From JAVBKB01 sp031554275 (lineage in GTDB: Bacteria; Bacillota; Bacilli; JARBTR01): 57,563 bases of DNA. Below, piece by piece: positions 45,868-55,465 of this stretch (position 1 is the first letter of the stretch; the number at the start of each line of letters is the position of its first letter). The notes beneath the pieces were generated by a model. The model did not search any database. It saw nothing but the letters and a program-made list of their open reading frames with translations, and was not told the origin of the DNA. The position numbers were made by a program, and so were the translations under genes. Where the stretch lies: assembly GCA_031554275.1 (NCBI GenBank), contig JAVBKB010000018.1:1-57563 (forward strand). The letters are read 5' to 3'.

Positions 45868-46624
45868 TAGCAATCACCTCTTTTGCAAGCTTCATGTAAA
45901 CTTCTGCACCCTTAGACTTTGAATCAAATGTAATTATCGGTTTCCCATGACTTGGCGCCTCGCTAAGTCGAACATTACGAGGAATAATAGTCTTGTAGAC
46001 CTTGTCTTCAAAATACTTTTTGACCTCATCAATTACTTGGTTACTAAGGTTTGTGCGCGCATCATACATTGTCATTAGGACGCCTTCTATCTTCAAGCGA
46101 CTATTCAAATGTTTTTGCACCATGCGAATAGTATTAATTAATTGAGTAAGTCCTTCGAGCGCGAAATATTCGCATTGAACAGGTATCAGAATTGAATTCG
46201 AAGCAGTTAACGCATTAAGTGTTAGCAACCCTAACGAGGGTGGGCAATCAATAATAACATAATCAAAGTTCCGTTTAACGGAGTCTATTGCTTGTTTAAG
46301 TCGAGACTCCCTTGAAACTGAATTAACTAATTCTATTTCAGCGCCTGCTAACTGAATTGTTGAAGGAATAATAAACAAATTCTCAATCTTGGTCTCTTTA
46401 ATAACCTTCTTCGCAGGCATGTCGTCTACTAATATATCATATATACAAAATCCAACTTCACCTCGTTCAACACCTACACCACTTGTTGCATTCCCTTGTG
46501 GATCGACATCTACAAGCAAAACTTTTTTCTTATTTATAGCAATACCTGTCGCTAAGTTAACCGCAGTTGTGGTTTTACCGACACCGCCTTTTTGATTAGA
46601 AATTGCAATTACTTTACCAGTCAT
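45860..46624 (-). CDS. parA: Chromosome partition ATPase ParA (Soj)
   Basis: 254 residues, normal size. Deviant Walker A KGGVGKTTTAVNLA (with the signature lysine), motif A' VDVDPQGNATSG and Walker B YVIIDCPPSLG. With ParB and parS it segregates the origin region and controls DnaA in Bacillus. Translationally coupled to parB through overlapping ends. Confidence 0.98.
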   Translation of the reverse strand: MTGKVIAISNQKGGVGKTTTAVNLATGIAINKKKVLLVDVDPQGNATSGVGVERGEVGFCIYDILVDDMPAKKVIKETKIENLFIIPSTIQLAGAEIELVNSVSRESRLKQAIDSVKRNFDYVIIDCPPSLGLLTLNALTASNSILIPVQCEYFALEGLTQLINTIRMVQKHLNSRLKIEGVLMTMYDARTNLSNQVIDEVKKYFEDKVYKTIIPRNVRLSEAPSHGKPIITFDSKSKGAEVYMKLAKEVIANG

Positions 46625-46716
46625 ATATATTCCCTCTTTCTTTAGTCTAACTATCTTAACATGATTTAGAATAAGTTAACATAAAAAAATAGACGATTTC
46701 TCGTCAATTTAGTTTT

Positions 46717-46732
46717 TGTTCCACGTGGAACA
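46717..46732. promoter_or_regulatory. parS site 2, abutting the noc stop
   Basis: TGTTCCACGTGGAACA, a perfect 16-base palindrome. It touches the noc stop codon (46733-46735). Confidence 0.95.
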
Positions 46733-47542
46733 TTATTTCTTCGGGATTTTTATTGTAACTTGATAGTAATCGTCAAACTCCTCTTCCTTTGATTCAACAG
46801 CGATCCCATGATCTGAAATCATTGTGATCGATTGACGCAAAGTATTAAAAGCTATTCGCATATCCCTGTTAATAATTTTTTTCAAGGGTTTTGCTGGCTC
46901 TCCGAGCTCTTCACCAGATAGTAATTTCTTAACACGAGCTTCAGTTTGAGCAACATTGAGCGATTTTTCAATTATCTCACTAACAACAGTTTGCTGTGCG
47001 GATTCATCCTTCAACGGAATTAAGGCACGGGCATGTCTCTCTGAAATCTGCTTATTCAGAACAAATTGCTGTATTGACTCTGGTAACTTCAACAAACGCA
47101 ACTTGTTTGCAATTGTAGATTGAGATACTCCTAATTGTATCGCTAAGCGCTCTTGAGTAAGCATATGGATAGCAAGAAGCTTTTCAAAAGCGAATGCTTC
47201 TTCAATTGGAGATAATTCCTCGCGCTGCAAGTTTTCAATTAACGCGATAGCAGCCGTCTCATTGTCATTCAAGTTATTTATGATAGCTGGTATTGTGGAC
47301 CACCCAAGCTTCAAAGCTGCACGCCATCTGCGTTCTCCAGCAATGATCTCAAACTTTCCATCACCTACCTCTCTCACAACAATTGGTTGAATAATGCCAT
47401 GCTGAGCTAAAGTTGCAGCTAACTCGTTGATCTTATCCTCATTGAAAACCGACCGTGGTTGAAATCTATTCGGCTTAATTGCAATAACAGAAAGTTCTTT
47501 TAAATTCTCAGACATACCGTGCATAGTGAGATCTATATTCAA
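46733..47542 (-). CDS. noc: Nucleoid occlusion protein Noc
   Basis: 269 residues, a ParB paralogue that keeps the division septum off the chromosome. CTP-binding motifs KPNRFQPRSVF, GERRWRAALKLG, NLQREELSPIEEAFAF and the HTH TQERLAIQLGVSQSTIANKL mark it. Its position before parA-parB is the Noc location of Bacilli. The start looks like TTG 47542 with GAGGAG upstream. The N-terminus (MNIDLTMHGMSENL) lacks the amphipathic helix with paired Phe that anchors Bacillus Noc to the membrane. A Noc-binding site lies 3 kb upstream. Confidence 0.9.
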   Translation of the reverse strand: MNIDLTMHGMSENLKELSVIAIKPNRFQPRSVFNEDKINELAATLAQHGIIQPIVVREVGDGKFEIIAGERRWRAALKLGWSTIPAIINNLNDNETAAIALIENLQREELSPIEEAFAFEKLLAIHMLTQERLAIQLGVSQSTIANKLRLLKLPESIQQFVLNKQISERHARALIPLKDESAQQTVVSEIIEKSLNVAQTEARVKKLLSGEELGEPAKPLKKIINRDMRIAFNTLRQSITMISDHGIAVESKEEEFDDYYQVTIKIPKK

Positions 47543-47669
47543 GTCTTATTCCAACTCCTCTCTTAGCTCTTTTAATAATTCAGTATATAAAATAATCATT
47601 TGTACTAATTCGTAAGCGATGCAGAAATCACATTCCTAGTATACTAGACTTCAATCCACCTGTCTTCCA

Positions 47670-48383
47670 TTATTCCAATGGATCTTTAGCTGGGAGCCCA
47701 GGTCTTCGAGGATATTTGTAAGGCGTTTGACGAGATTTGCGGATAATAACGATATGCCGTTCACTTTTTTCCTCAGGAAGTGTAAAGGCAAAATCATCAA
47801 TCAACTTACCACCTAACATGTATAAAGCACCTTGAGCGGCGAGAAGCTCCTCTTCGGTATTAGAGGCCTTTAGCGCGATGAAATTGCCCCCCTTTTTTAC
47901 CAAAGGCAGGCAATACTCGCTTAGGACAGACATCCGAGCAACCGCTCTTGCTGTAACAATGTCAAAATGCTCCCGATTCCCTTCGATCCTACCAAAAGTT
48001 TCAGCGCGATCATGAACTAACCGTATCTGTGATAATCCAAGATCAGTAACTAGTGTATTTAAAAACTGTATCCGCTTATTCAACGAATCTACTATTGTAA
48101 CCTGAAGTTCAGGAAAACAAATCTTTAGCGGGATACTTGGAAATCCAGCTCCTGCACCAATATCACAAAGTGATTGGTGGTTGAACGGGAAATAAAATGC
48201 AGGCGTAACGGAATCATAGAAATGTTTGAGATACACCTCATCACTAGCGATGATGGCAGTCAAGTTGATCTTCTCATTCCACTCCACAAGCATACGAAAA
48301 TACAAATCAAATTGACTGATTTGTTGCTCAGATAAAGCAATCCCTTTTGTTCCTAACAAATCTACAAACTGATCTACTTTCAA
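47670..48383 (-). CDS. rsmG: 16S rRNA (guanine-N7) methyltransferase RsmG
   Basis: 237 residues from TTG 48383, which has GAGGAG eight bases before it; the longer start is rejected on this ground. RsmG methylates G527 of 16S rRNA (E. coli numbering). SAM-binding motif CDIGAGAGFPSIPLKI and the following VDSLNKRIQFLN are clear; the C-terminal GGKLIDDFAFTLP and RHIVIIRK are typical. Follows mnmG by about 80 bases, the conserved arrangement. Confidence 0.96.
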   Translation of the reverse strand: MKVDQFVDLLGTKGIALSEQQISQFDLYFRMLVEWNEKINLTAIIASDEVYLKHFYDSVTPAFYFPFNHQSLCDIGAGAGFPSIPLKICFPELQVTIVDSLNKRIQFLNTLVTDLGLSQIRLVHDRAETFGRIEGNREHFDIVTARAVARMSVLSEYCLPLVKKGGNFIALKASNTEEELLAAQGALYMLGGKLIDDFAFTLPEEKSERHIVIIRKSRQTPYKYPRRPGLPAKDPLE

Positions 48384-48462
48384 AACTTGCTCTCCTCTAT
48401 AACACTTAGTTCCATTATATCGCACTTGTAAAAAATTCTTCTTTTTAAAAACTTCAGCTGCC

Positions 48463-50355
48463 TCAGCTTTTCAGTTTTGCAATTCTACCATGCTCCAAAT
48501 AAACAAGCAATATCGAAATATCAGCCGGGTTTACACCAGAAATTCTAGATGCTTGTGCAATCGACAAGGGTCGAATATTATTTAGCTTCTGACGAGCTTC
48601 TGTCGCTATTCCAGAAATAGCATCAAAATCGATGTCAATTGGGATCTTCTTATTCTCCAATTTTCTTTGTTTCTCAACTTGCTGAATTGACTTTTCAATG
48701 TAGCCCTCGTACTTTAACTGAATTTCTACTTGCTCAACAACTTCCTCACTTAGATGTAACTCACTCGGAATAAGTTGTTCAATATGCTGGTAAACAACCT
48801 CGGTTCTTCGCAAAAAGTCAGCTGCTCGGATTCCATCCTTAAGTTCACTGCCACCCAAACTAAGTATCAAACCTTGAACTTCAGAAGTTGGTTTAATAAA
48901 AGTAGCTTTCAATCTTGAGATTTCGGCTTCAATGGCTTTCTTCTTCAATAAAAATGTCTCATAATGCGCCTGTCCAATTAACCCGATATTGTAACCAAGT
49001 TCTGTCAATCTCAAATCAGCATTATCATGTCGCAAAAGTAATCTGTACTCAGCTCTAGAAGTGAGTAAGCGATAAGGCTCATTTGTTCCCTTTGTGACGA
49101 GATCATCAATTAGAACACCAATATAAGCATCATCACGACCCAAAATGATTTCTTCTAATCCAAGTGACTTTCTAGCAGCGTTGATTCCAGCAATTAAGCC
49201 TTGCCCAGCAGCCTCTTCATAACCGGAAGTTCCATTAATTTGACCTGCTGTATACAAATGACCAATCTTCTTCGTTTCAAGTGTCGGCCATAATTGCGTT
49301 GGAACAATTGCATCATATTCAATAGCATAACCAGACCGCATCATGCGAACATTCTCTAGACCAGTGATTGACTTTAATACTTGCTGTTGCACATCCTCAG
49401 GTAAACTAGAAGATAATCCCTGAACATACACTTCATGGGTATCTCTACCCTCTGGTTCTAGAAAGATTTGGTGTCGTGGTTTATCATTGAACCGAACAAC
49501 CTTATCCTCTATTGAGGGGCAGTATCGAGGACCAGTTCCCTTGATCATACCAGAGAACATAGGGGAACGATGTAAATTATTCTCAATAATTTGATGTGTC
49601 TGCAAAGTTGTATAGGTTAACCAACATGGTAGCTGATCTCCAATCACTTTTTTGGCAACTGTTTGATGTGAAAATCGTCTAGGAACCTCATCTCCCGGTT
49701 GAATTTCCGTTTTGCTATAATCAATAGATTCATGATGAACACGGGGCGGTGTTCCAGTTTTAAAACGAACGAGTTCCAAACCGTTTTTTTCCAAATCATC
49801 AGAAAGCTTTATCGATGGTTGAGAATTATTCGGACCACTGGAATATTTCAGTTCCCCAAGAATGATCTCGCCCTTTAAGTAAGTTCCGGTGGTAATAACC
49901 ACAGCGCTCGAACGATAAATAGCACCCGACTGCGTGAGCACACCTTTACAAGTTTCCTCTTCAACAATTAGCTGCTCAACAAGTCCCTGTACAAGCGTTA
50001 GATTGGGTTCATCTTCAAGTGCCTTTTTCATGGCCTGCTGATATTTGTACTTATCTGCCTGAGCGCGAAGTGCACGCACAGCTGGACCCTTCCCCGTATT
50101 CAGCATCCTCATTTGAATGTAGGTCTTGTCAATAATGCGCCCCATTTCTCCACCAAGTGCATCAATTTCACGTACAACAATCCCCTTTGCAGGCCCTCCA
50201 ATAGAGGGGTTGCATGGCATAAAAGCAACCATATCTAAGTTAATGGTAAGCACCAATGTTTTTGCACCAAGACGTGCAGCTGCTAAACCGGCTTCACAAC
50301 CAGCATGACCAGCACCTACAACTATGACATCAAACTGTTCAGCTTCATAAGCCAT
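48463..50355 (-). CDS. mnmG: tRNA U34 modification enzyme MnmG (GidA)
   Basis: 630 residues, full length. With MnmE it installs the 5-carboxymethylaminomethyl group on wobble uridine. FAD-binding VVGAGHAGCEAGLAAARLG opens the protein; CNPSIGGPAKGIVVREID and the RAEYRLLLRHDNADLR motif are diagnostic, and the C-terminal MnmE-binding helical domain (IRPLSIAQASRISGVNPADI) is intact. Separated from mnmE by an unusual 387-base gap. Confidence 0.98.
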   Translation of the reverse strand: MAYEAEQFDVIVVGAGHAGCEAGLAAARLGAKTLVLTINLDMVAFMPCNPSIGGPAKGIVVREIDALGGEMGRIIDKTYIQMRMLNTGKGPAVRALRAQADKYKYQQAMKKALEDEPNLTLVQGLVEQLIVEEETCKGVLTQSGAIYRSSAVVITTGTYLKGEIILGELKYSSGPNNSQPSIKLSDDLEKNGLELVRFKTGTPPRVHHESIDYSKTEIQPGDEVPRRFSHQTVAKKVIGDQLPCWLTYTTLQTHQIIENNLHRSPMFSGMIKGTGPRYCPSIEDKVVRFNDKPRHQIFLEPEGRDTHEVYVQGLSSSLPEDVQQQVLKSITGLENVRMMRSGYAIEYDAIVPTQLWPTLETKKIGHLYTAGQINGTSGYEEAAGQGLIAGINAARKSLGLEEIILGRDDAYIGVLIDDLVTKGTNEPYRLLTSRAEYRLLLRHDNADLRLTELGYNIGLIGQAHYETFLLKKKAIEAEISRLKATFIKPTSEVQGLILSLGGSELKDGIRAADFLRRTEVVYQHIEQLIPSELHLSEEVVEQVEIQLKYEGYIEKSIQQVEKQRKLENKKIPIDIDFDAISGIATEARQKLNNIRPLSIAQASRISGVNPADISILLVYLEHGRIAKLKS

Positions 50356-50742
50356 GTGAAATTATCCTCCAAGTCTATCTATTGCGTTCATAGTTTCTCT
50401 AACTTCCTGAGTCATCTATTGTTTTCCTAGTTCTGTTACTGCACTCCGAAATAGTATCTATCTCTCTATTAGACATTTGTTGCTATATAGAATTTTATTG
50501 CTATTATAGACATCCATTGCAGTCGCAATCATTTATTGTTTATAAAGTCATTTATTGCTTTAAGTTTCTTTTATTGCAATCACAGTCATCTGTTGCTTTC
50601 CTAGTTGCATATTGCATCTGCAACCGATTGTGATTTTTGCAGTCAATTTTTTTGTCATCAATTCCTTCAATACTAATCTAATGATCGATAGACATCTATC
50701 ACTTCGCAGACAACTATCAATTTCCCGGGAAATTTCTGATTT
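50356..50742. repeat. Repeat-rich gap between mnmE and mnmG
   Basis: At 50409, 50471, 50508, 50526, 50546 and 50584 the motif AGWCATYTRTTG recurs in diverged form, often followed by CTTTCCTAG or similar; e.g. GTCATCTATTGTTTTCCTAG and GTCATCTGTTGCTTTCCTAG. No gene. The Noc-binding palindrome is at its right end. Purpose unknown. Confidence 0.65.
50720..50733. promoter_or_regulatory. Noc-binding site (NBS)
   Basis: ATTTCCCGGGAAAT, a perfect palindrome identical to the published B. subtilis Noc-binding consensus. It lies nine bases beyond the mnmE stop codon. It is the only copy I noticed in the window. Confidence 0.85.
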
Positions 50743-52128
50743 CTACTTTCCTAAACAAAACTGGGAGAAGAGTTGATCAATCAAGCTATCGTGCATATTC
50801 TCACCAATTATTTCACCAAGACTCTCCCATGCTTTTGTCATATCAATCTGGATAATATCAATTGGAACACCATTGTCTGCCGCCTGTAATGCATCCTCAA
50901 TAGATTCCTTAGCTTGGTGCAATAAGGCAATATGACGTGCATTTGAAACATAAGTAAGGTCGTGGTCTTGAATATTACCCAGGAAATAAAGTCTTTCAAT
51001 CTCCTTTTGCAATTCCTCCAAACCAGTATTCCTCAGAATCGATGTCTCAATCACTGCATGCCCATTTGAGTATCGTTCTAGCTCCGCAACATTTAGTTCA
51101 TGAGAAAGATCAGCTTTGTTTAACAGGATAATCACATTTTTAGAAATGACCTTCTTCAATAGGTCGATATCGTCATAGTGAAGCGGCTCTGCCGTATCTA
51201 GGACAAGCAGTATTAAATCTGCTCTGTCAATCGCACCAAAAGATCGCTCGACACCAATTTGTTCAACAACATCACTCGTTTCACGAATACCAGCAGTATC
51301 CACTAATTTCAAGGGGATGCCATTAACATTCACGTATTCCTCTATGATATCACGCGTTGTCCCTGGTATATCAGTTACAATTGCCTTATTCTCTTGTAAT
51401 AAACTATTTAAAAGTGATGACTTGCCGACATTTGGCCTACCAATTATCGCAGTGGTAATCCCCTCACGGAGAATCTTCCCTTGTTGAGCAGTTTGTAATA
51501 ATCGATTAATCTCCACAAGAATCTCATTACCATTGGCAACAAGCAAATGATGGCTCATTTCCTCAACATCATCATACTCTGGATAATCGATGTTCACCTC
51601 AACATGTGCTAGCACTTCGAGAATTTTCTGGCGAAGCTCTTGGATCAAATGAGATAGTTTTCCATCTAATTGCCCAATAGCAACCTGCATAGCTCGATCT
51701 GTTTTCGCACGAATCAAGTCCATAACTGCCTCTGCTTGTGACAAATCAATGCGACCATTCAAGAAAGCCCGCTTTGTGAATTCACCAGGCTCCGCTAACC
51801 TTGCACCTGATCTTAGTACCAGCTGTAATATTTTGTTCACAGCAACAAAACCACCATGGCAGTTGATTTCAATCGTATCTTCTCTAGTAAAGGTATTCGG
51901 TGCACGCAATATTGTAACCATAGTTTCATCCAAGACAATCATTGTTAAAGGATCAATAAGATGGCCATAATGAATAGTATGTGAGGACATTTCAGATAAT
52001 CGTTTCCCACCTGGGCTGACAAACAGTTTATCAGCAATACCCACTGCATCTACGCCACTTATGCGCACAATGGCAATTGCACCCTCACCCATTGGCGTGG
52101 AAATTGCAGCTATTGTATCTGAAATCAT
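50743..52128 (-). CDS. mnmE: tRNA modification GTPase MnmE (TrmE)
   Basis: 461 residues, full length. N-terminal formyl-tetrahydrofolate-binding domain (TIAAISTPMGEGAIAIVRISG), helical domain, inserted G domain (GRPNVGKSSLLNSLL, DTAGIRET, NKADLS) and the invariant C-terminal CLGK motif. Partner of MnmG in wobble-uridine modification. It opens this minus-strand block; the jag-yidC-rnpA-rpmH genes that usually precede it are not here. Confidence 0.98.
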   Translation of the reverse strand: MISDTIAAISTPMGEGAIAIVRISGVDAVGIADKLFVSPGGKRLSEMSSHTIHYGHLIDPLTMIVLDETMVTILRAPNTFTREDTIEINCHGGFVAVNKILQLVLRSGARLAEPGEFTKRAFLNGRIDLSQAEAVMDLIRAKTDRAMQVAIGQLDGKLSHLIQELRQKILEVLAHVEVNIDYPEYDDVEEMSHHLLVANGNEILVEINRLLQTAQQGKILREGITTAIIGRPNVGKSSLLNSLLQENKAIVTDIPGTTRDIIEEYVNVNGIPLKLVDTAGIRETSDVVEQIGVERSFGAIDRADLILLVLDTAEPLHYDDIDLLKKVISKNVIILLNKADLSHELNVAELERYSNGHAVIETSILRNTGLEELQKEIERLYFLGNIQDHDLTYVSNARHIALLHQAKESIEDALQAADNGVPIDIIQIDMTKAWESLGEIIGENMHDSLIDQLFSQFCLGK

Positions 52129-52298
52129 TTGTCCTTCACCTCTTTTTAAAAATCAAAATATAATTTTACAAAAAAACTATGCTCAAAAGATAATTTTAAC
52201 TGATATAAAATAGATACACAACTGAATACAATTGGAAGTTAATTGATAACTTAAAACCAACTCATGGTATATTCACAAAGATGACACTTTAATTCTTG

Positions 52299-52327
52299 TT
52301 GTCTTTAAATATTAAGATTGCTAAAAT
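52299..52327 (+). promoter_or_regulatory. purA promoter
   Basis: TTGTCT, a 17-base spacer and TAAAAT, 45 bases before the purA start, which itself follows GGGAGGAC. No purine riboswitch was seen. Confidence 0.6.
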
Positions 52328-52371
52328 TGTATAGGGTAAAATAACACAATATATTTTGGGAGGACATACAT

Positions 52372-53655
52372 ATGACATCAGTTGTAGTTGTAGGTGCACA
52401 ATGGGGAGATGAAGGAAAAGGTAAGATCACAGACTTTCTTTCGAAAAAGGCGGATTGTATCGCACGATTTGGAGGCGGTAACAATGCTGGTCACACGATA
52501 AAGTTTGATGGAGTCACTTATAAATTGCATCTCATTCCTTCTGGAATATTTTTCAAAGATAAGATTTCAATTATTGGAAACGGCTGTGTAATTGATCCGA
52601 AAACACTTGTAGGTGAAATTGAGAATTTACACAAAAGCGGAATTTCTACTGACAGCTTGAGAATTAGCAATCGTGCCTCAGTTGTACTTCCTTATCACAT
52701 CAAGCAAGATGAAGCGGAAGAAGCAAGACGTGGTGACAATAAGATCGGCACCACCAAAAGAGGAATTGGACCTGCCTACGTAGATAAAGTTGCTCGTATG
52801 GGAATCAGAATGGCTGACCTAATAGATAAAGAAGTGTTTATGACGAAACTGCAGCATAACGTTGCTGAGAAGAATCGTCTTTTCGAAAAGTTTTATGAAA
52901 TTGATGGTATTCCTTTTGAAGCAATTTATGAAGAATACTATGAATACGGGCAACAGTTGGCAAAATATGTTTGTGATACTACGGCACTAATTAATGAGGT
53001 TGCTGACAGCGGGAAAAATATCCTGTTCGAAGGTGCACAAGGGGTCATGCTAGACGTCGATCATGGAACTTATCCATTTGTCACATCTTCACACCCAATA
53101 GCAGGTGGTGTCACAATTGGAACTGGTATTGGTCCAACAAAAGTCAATCGAGTAATCGGTGTTTGTAAGGCTTACACCTCTCGTGTTGGCGAAGGCCCAT
53201 TCCCAACAGAATTATTCGATGAAACAGGTCACCACATTCGTGAAGTTGGGAAAGAGTATGGCACAACAACTGGTCGTCCGAGAAGAGTAGGATGGTATGA
53301 TAGTGTTGTTATGCGACACTCAAGCAGAGTAAGCGGATTCACAGATCTATCTGCAAACTGTATTGACGTGTTAACTGGGCTTAAGTCGATCAAGATTTGT
53401 GAAGCATATGAATTAGATGGTGAATTGATTAAAGAGTACCCTGCTAATTTAAGATTATTAGCCAAATGCAAGCCTATTTATGTAGAGCTACCAGGTTGGA
53501 CTGAGGATATTACAAATGTGAAAACATTTGAAGCACTACCAGTACAAGCACAAAACTATATCAAGAAGATCGAAGAACTAACCAAGATTCCAGTTTCAAT
53601 ATTCTCTGTCGGTCCTGATCGCACACAAACGATCGTACGAAGAGAACTTTACTAA
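52372..53655 (+). CDS. purA: Adenylosuccinate synthetase
   Basis: 427 residues. It catalyses the GTP-dependent joining of IMP and aspartate in AMP synthesis. The P-loop VVGAQWGDEGKGKITD, the IMP-binding GNNAGHTIKF, TTKRGIGPAYVDK, the switch-like EGAQGVMLDVDHGTYPFVTSS and the aspartate loop TGRPRRVGW are all present. It is divergent from mnmE. A terminator follows. Confidence 0.98.
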   Translation: MTSVVVVGAQWGDEGKGKITDFLSKKADCIARFGGGNNAGHTIKFDGVTYKLHLIPSGIFFKDKISIIGNGCVIDPKTLVGEIENLHKSGISTDSLRISNRASVVLPYHIKQDEAEEARRGDNKIGTTKRGIGPAYVDKVARMGIRMADLIDKEVFMTKLQHNVAEKNRLFEKFYEIDGIPFEAIYEEYYEYGQQLAKYVCDTTALINEVADSGKNILFEGAQGVMLDVDHGTYPFVTSSHPIAGGVTIGTGIGPTKVNRVIGVCKAYTSRVGEGPFPTELFDETGHHIREVGKEYGTTTGRPRRVGWYDSVVMRHSSRVSGFTDLSANCIDVLTGLKSIKICEAYELDGELIKEYPANLRLLAKCKPIYVELPGWTEDITNVKTFEALPVQAQNYIKKIEELTKIPVSIFSVGPDRTQTIVRRELY

Positions 53656-53709
53656 ACATCTATAAAAGATTGAACACCAAGTCACTATTTCTCACAAACA
53701 TATGCGCTC

Positions 53710-53736
53710 AAAGCGACAATTCGTTGTCGCTTTTTG
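53710..53736 (+). terminator. purA terminator
   Basis: AAGCGACAA-TTCG-TTGTCGCTT plus a T run, about 60 bases after the purA stop. Confidence 0.92.
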
Positions 53737-53904
53737 ATTGTAAATCAAGAAATTACCGTTCCAAATTACACAACTTTCACAGTAAGGTTACAATCAAGTA
53801 ACTTTCCCCCTTCTCTTAAAAAAATATGTTACAGTAGTATCGCTGAAGGAGAAAGTACAATTCAGTTAACCTAAAAACCTATTTTTGAACCAGGAGAAAT
53901 ATTC

Positions 53905-55338
53905 ATGAAAAGATACACAAAAAAAATTATAAACACAATTATAGTGTTCCTTTTAATTGGACTATTCATTACGAGCTACTCGGTGAAGGCCAAAAACGAG
54001 CAAGCAGTTAGTAAAGTATTTCATGTATACGTAGATGATACTTACCATGGAACTGTTGAAAATAAAGAACTTGTTGAAGATATCATTAAGGATAAAGAAG
54101 ACAAATTCAAAAAAGAAAACCCTAAAGTAAATGGCATGGTGAGCAATGAAATCAGCTATGTCTCGGAAGATTTACTGGGAAATCCTACAAAGCAATCAGA
54201 GTTAGCAGTCGAAACGATTAAAGAGGATTTATCGACAGCTATCACAGTGAAAGCAACTGTTACCGCAATAAAAATTGACGGAGAACCGAAAATACTTTTA
54301 AACAAAAAAGAAGAAGCCGAGAAAGTACTAAACGAATTAAAAACAGAATATGTCGGAACAAGTGACTTTTCTCAATTTGAGACTCAATCAGAAGATCAAA
54401 TAACGCAAGCACTACAAAATGATGAGACCAAAATCAGTACTGTGAATTTCGATAAAGAAATTGAAATTGAAAACCTTTTCCTAGAACCAAACAAGATCTA
54501 TACAGTTGAGGAAGCAAAAAAATCACTAAAAGGTGAAGCTTTGCCACCAGAGCTTTACAAAATTGAGGCTGGTGATACTCTAGAGAGCATTGCCACTAAA
54601 TTCGGAATGACACAACAAGAACTATTGGATATAAATGAGGGTGTTACTTACGAAAAGATTATCGAAGGAAGAGATGTCTACGTTGCAACAAAACCAACAC
54701 CCATTAATGTGCAAACAGTAAAACTTACGAAAAAGATTGAACCAATTCCTTATACAAAGCGAGTGGTAGAGGATCCAAGTATGTTAAAGGGTGAAACGCG
54801 TGTTACACAAACTGGAGCAGACGGCGCTAATGAATATATTGAAAAAAACATTGAAGTAAATGGACAACTTTCTTCAACTGTACGAGAAAAGGACAAAGTC
54901 ATTATTGCACCAAGAGAGGAAATTACTTATGTTGGAACATGGGTAATCCCATCAAGAGGAACAGCAGAATTCGTTTGGCCAACAAATGGTGGCTATATCT
55001 CCAGCTTCCTTGGGCAACGTTGGGGCAGACAACATAAAGGGCTTGATATAGCGAGACCATCTAACTATACAATCAAGGCAACAGACAATGGGACTATTAT
55101 CGAAGCGGGATATAATAATGGTGGTTATGGTAACAAGATCGTCATAGACCATAATAATGGATATACAAGCGTCTATGGACATCTAGATTCAATTAATGTC
55201 TCGGTTGGACAGGTTGTTCAAGCCGGACAAGCCATTGGCATAATGGGTAATACTGGACATTCAACAGGCACACATCTTCACTTTGAACTATACTTGAATG
55301 GAGAACTACTCAATCCATTGGAGTATGTCCCAAGATAA
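53905..55338 (+). CDS. Cell-wall endopeptidase: LysM, G5 and M23 domains
   Basis: 477 residues with an N-terminal signal/anchor helix (~10-28), a coiled-coil-rich region (~30-200), a LysM domain (~216-263; YKIEAGDTLESIATKFGMTQ), a G5 domain (~270-345) and a C-terminal M23 metallopeptidase (~355-477). The zinc ligands are in HKGLDIA and HLHFEL, with YGHL supplying the third catalytic His. It would cut peptidoglycan cross-bridges during growth or daughter-cell separation. A good AGGAG site precedes the ATG. It is placed next to purA but seems monocistronic. Confidence 0.93.
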   Translation: MKRYTKKIINTIIVFLLIGLFITSYSVKAKNEQAVSKVFHVYVDDTYHGTVENKELVEDIIKDKEDKFKKENPKVNGMVSNEISYVSEDLLGNPTKQSELAVETIKEDLSTAITVKATVTAIKIDGEPKILLNKKEEAEKVLNELKTEYVGTSDFSQFETQSEDQITQALQNDETKISTVNFDKEIEIENLFLEPNKIYTVEEAKKSLKGEALPPELYKIEAGDTLESIATKFGMTQQELLDINEGVTYEKIIEGRDVYVATKPTPINVQTVKLTKKIEPIPYTKRVVEDPSMLKGETRVTQTGADGANEYIEKNIEVNGQLSSTVREKDKVIIAPREEITYVGTWVIPSRGTAEFVWPTNGGYISSFLGQRWGRQHKGLDIARPSNYTIKATDNGTIIEAGYNNGGYGNKIVIDHNNGYTSVYGHLDSINVSVGQVVQAGQAIGIMGNTGHSTGTHLHFELYLNGELLNPLEYVPR

Positions 55339-55372
55339 AACGTATTGCTGGCTTTATTAAAGATTCACATAC

Positions 55373-55412
55373 TAAATCCTCATTTCTATCGAGATAGAAA
55401 TGAGGATTTTTT
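55373..55412. terminator. Bidirectional terminator between M23 peptidase and serS
   Basis: An unusually perfect 17-bp stem, AAATCCTCATTTCTATC and its complement, separated by two bases and flanked by a T run on the plus strand. Confidence 0.9.
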
Positions 55413-55465
55413 AAGCAAGCAGTACGGTTTTTCGAAATTACTCATTTGAAAACCCCCTACTCATA

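Noticed and set aside
50356..50742. The repeat-rich mnmE-mnmG gap as oriC
   Set aside because: No TTATNCACA DnaA boxes, no dnaA or dnaN nearby; the motif differs from DnaA boxes.
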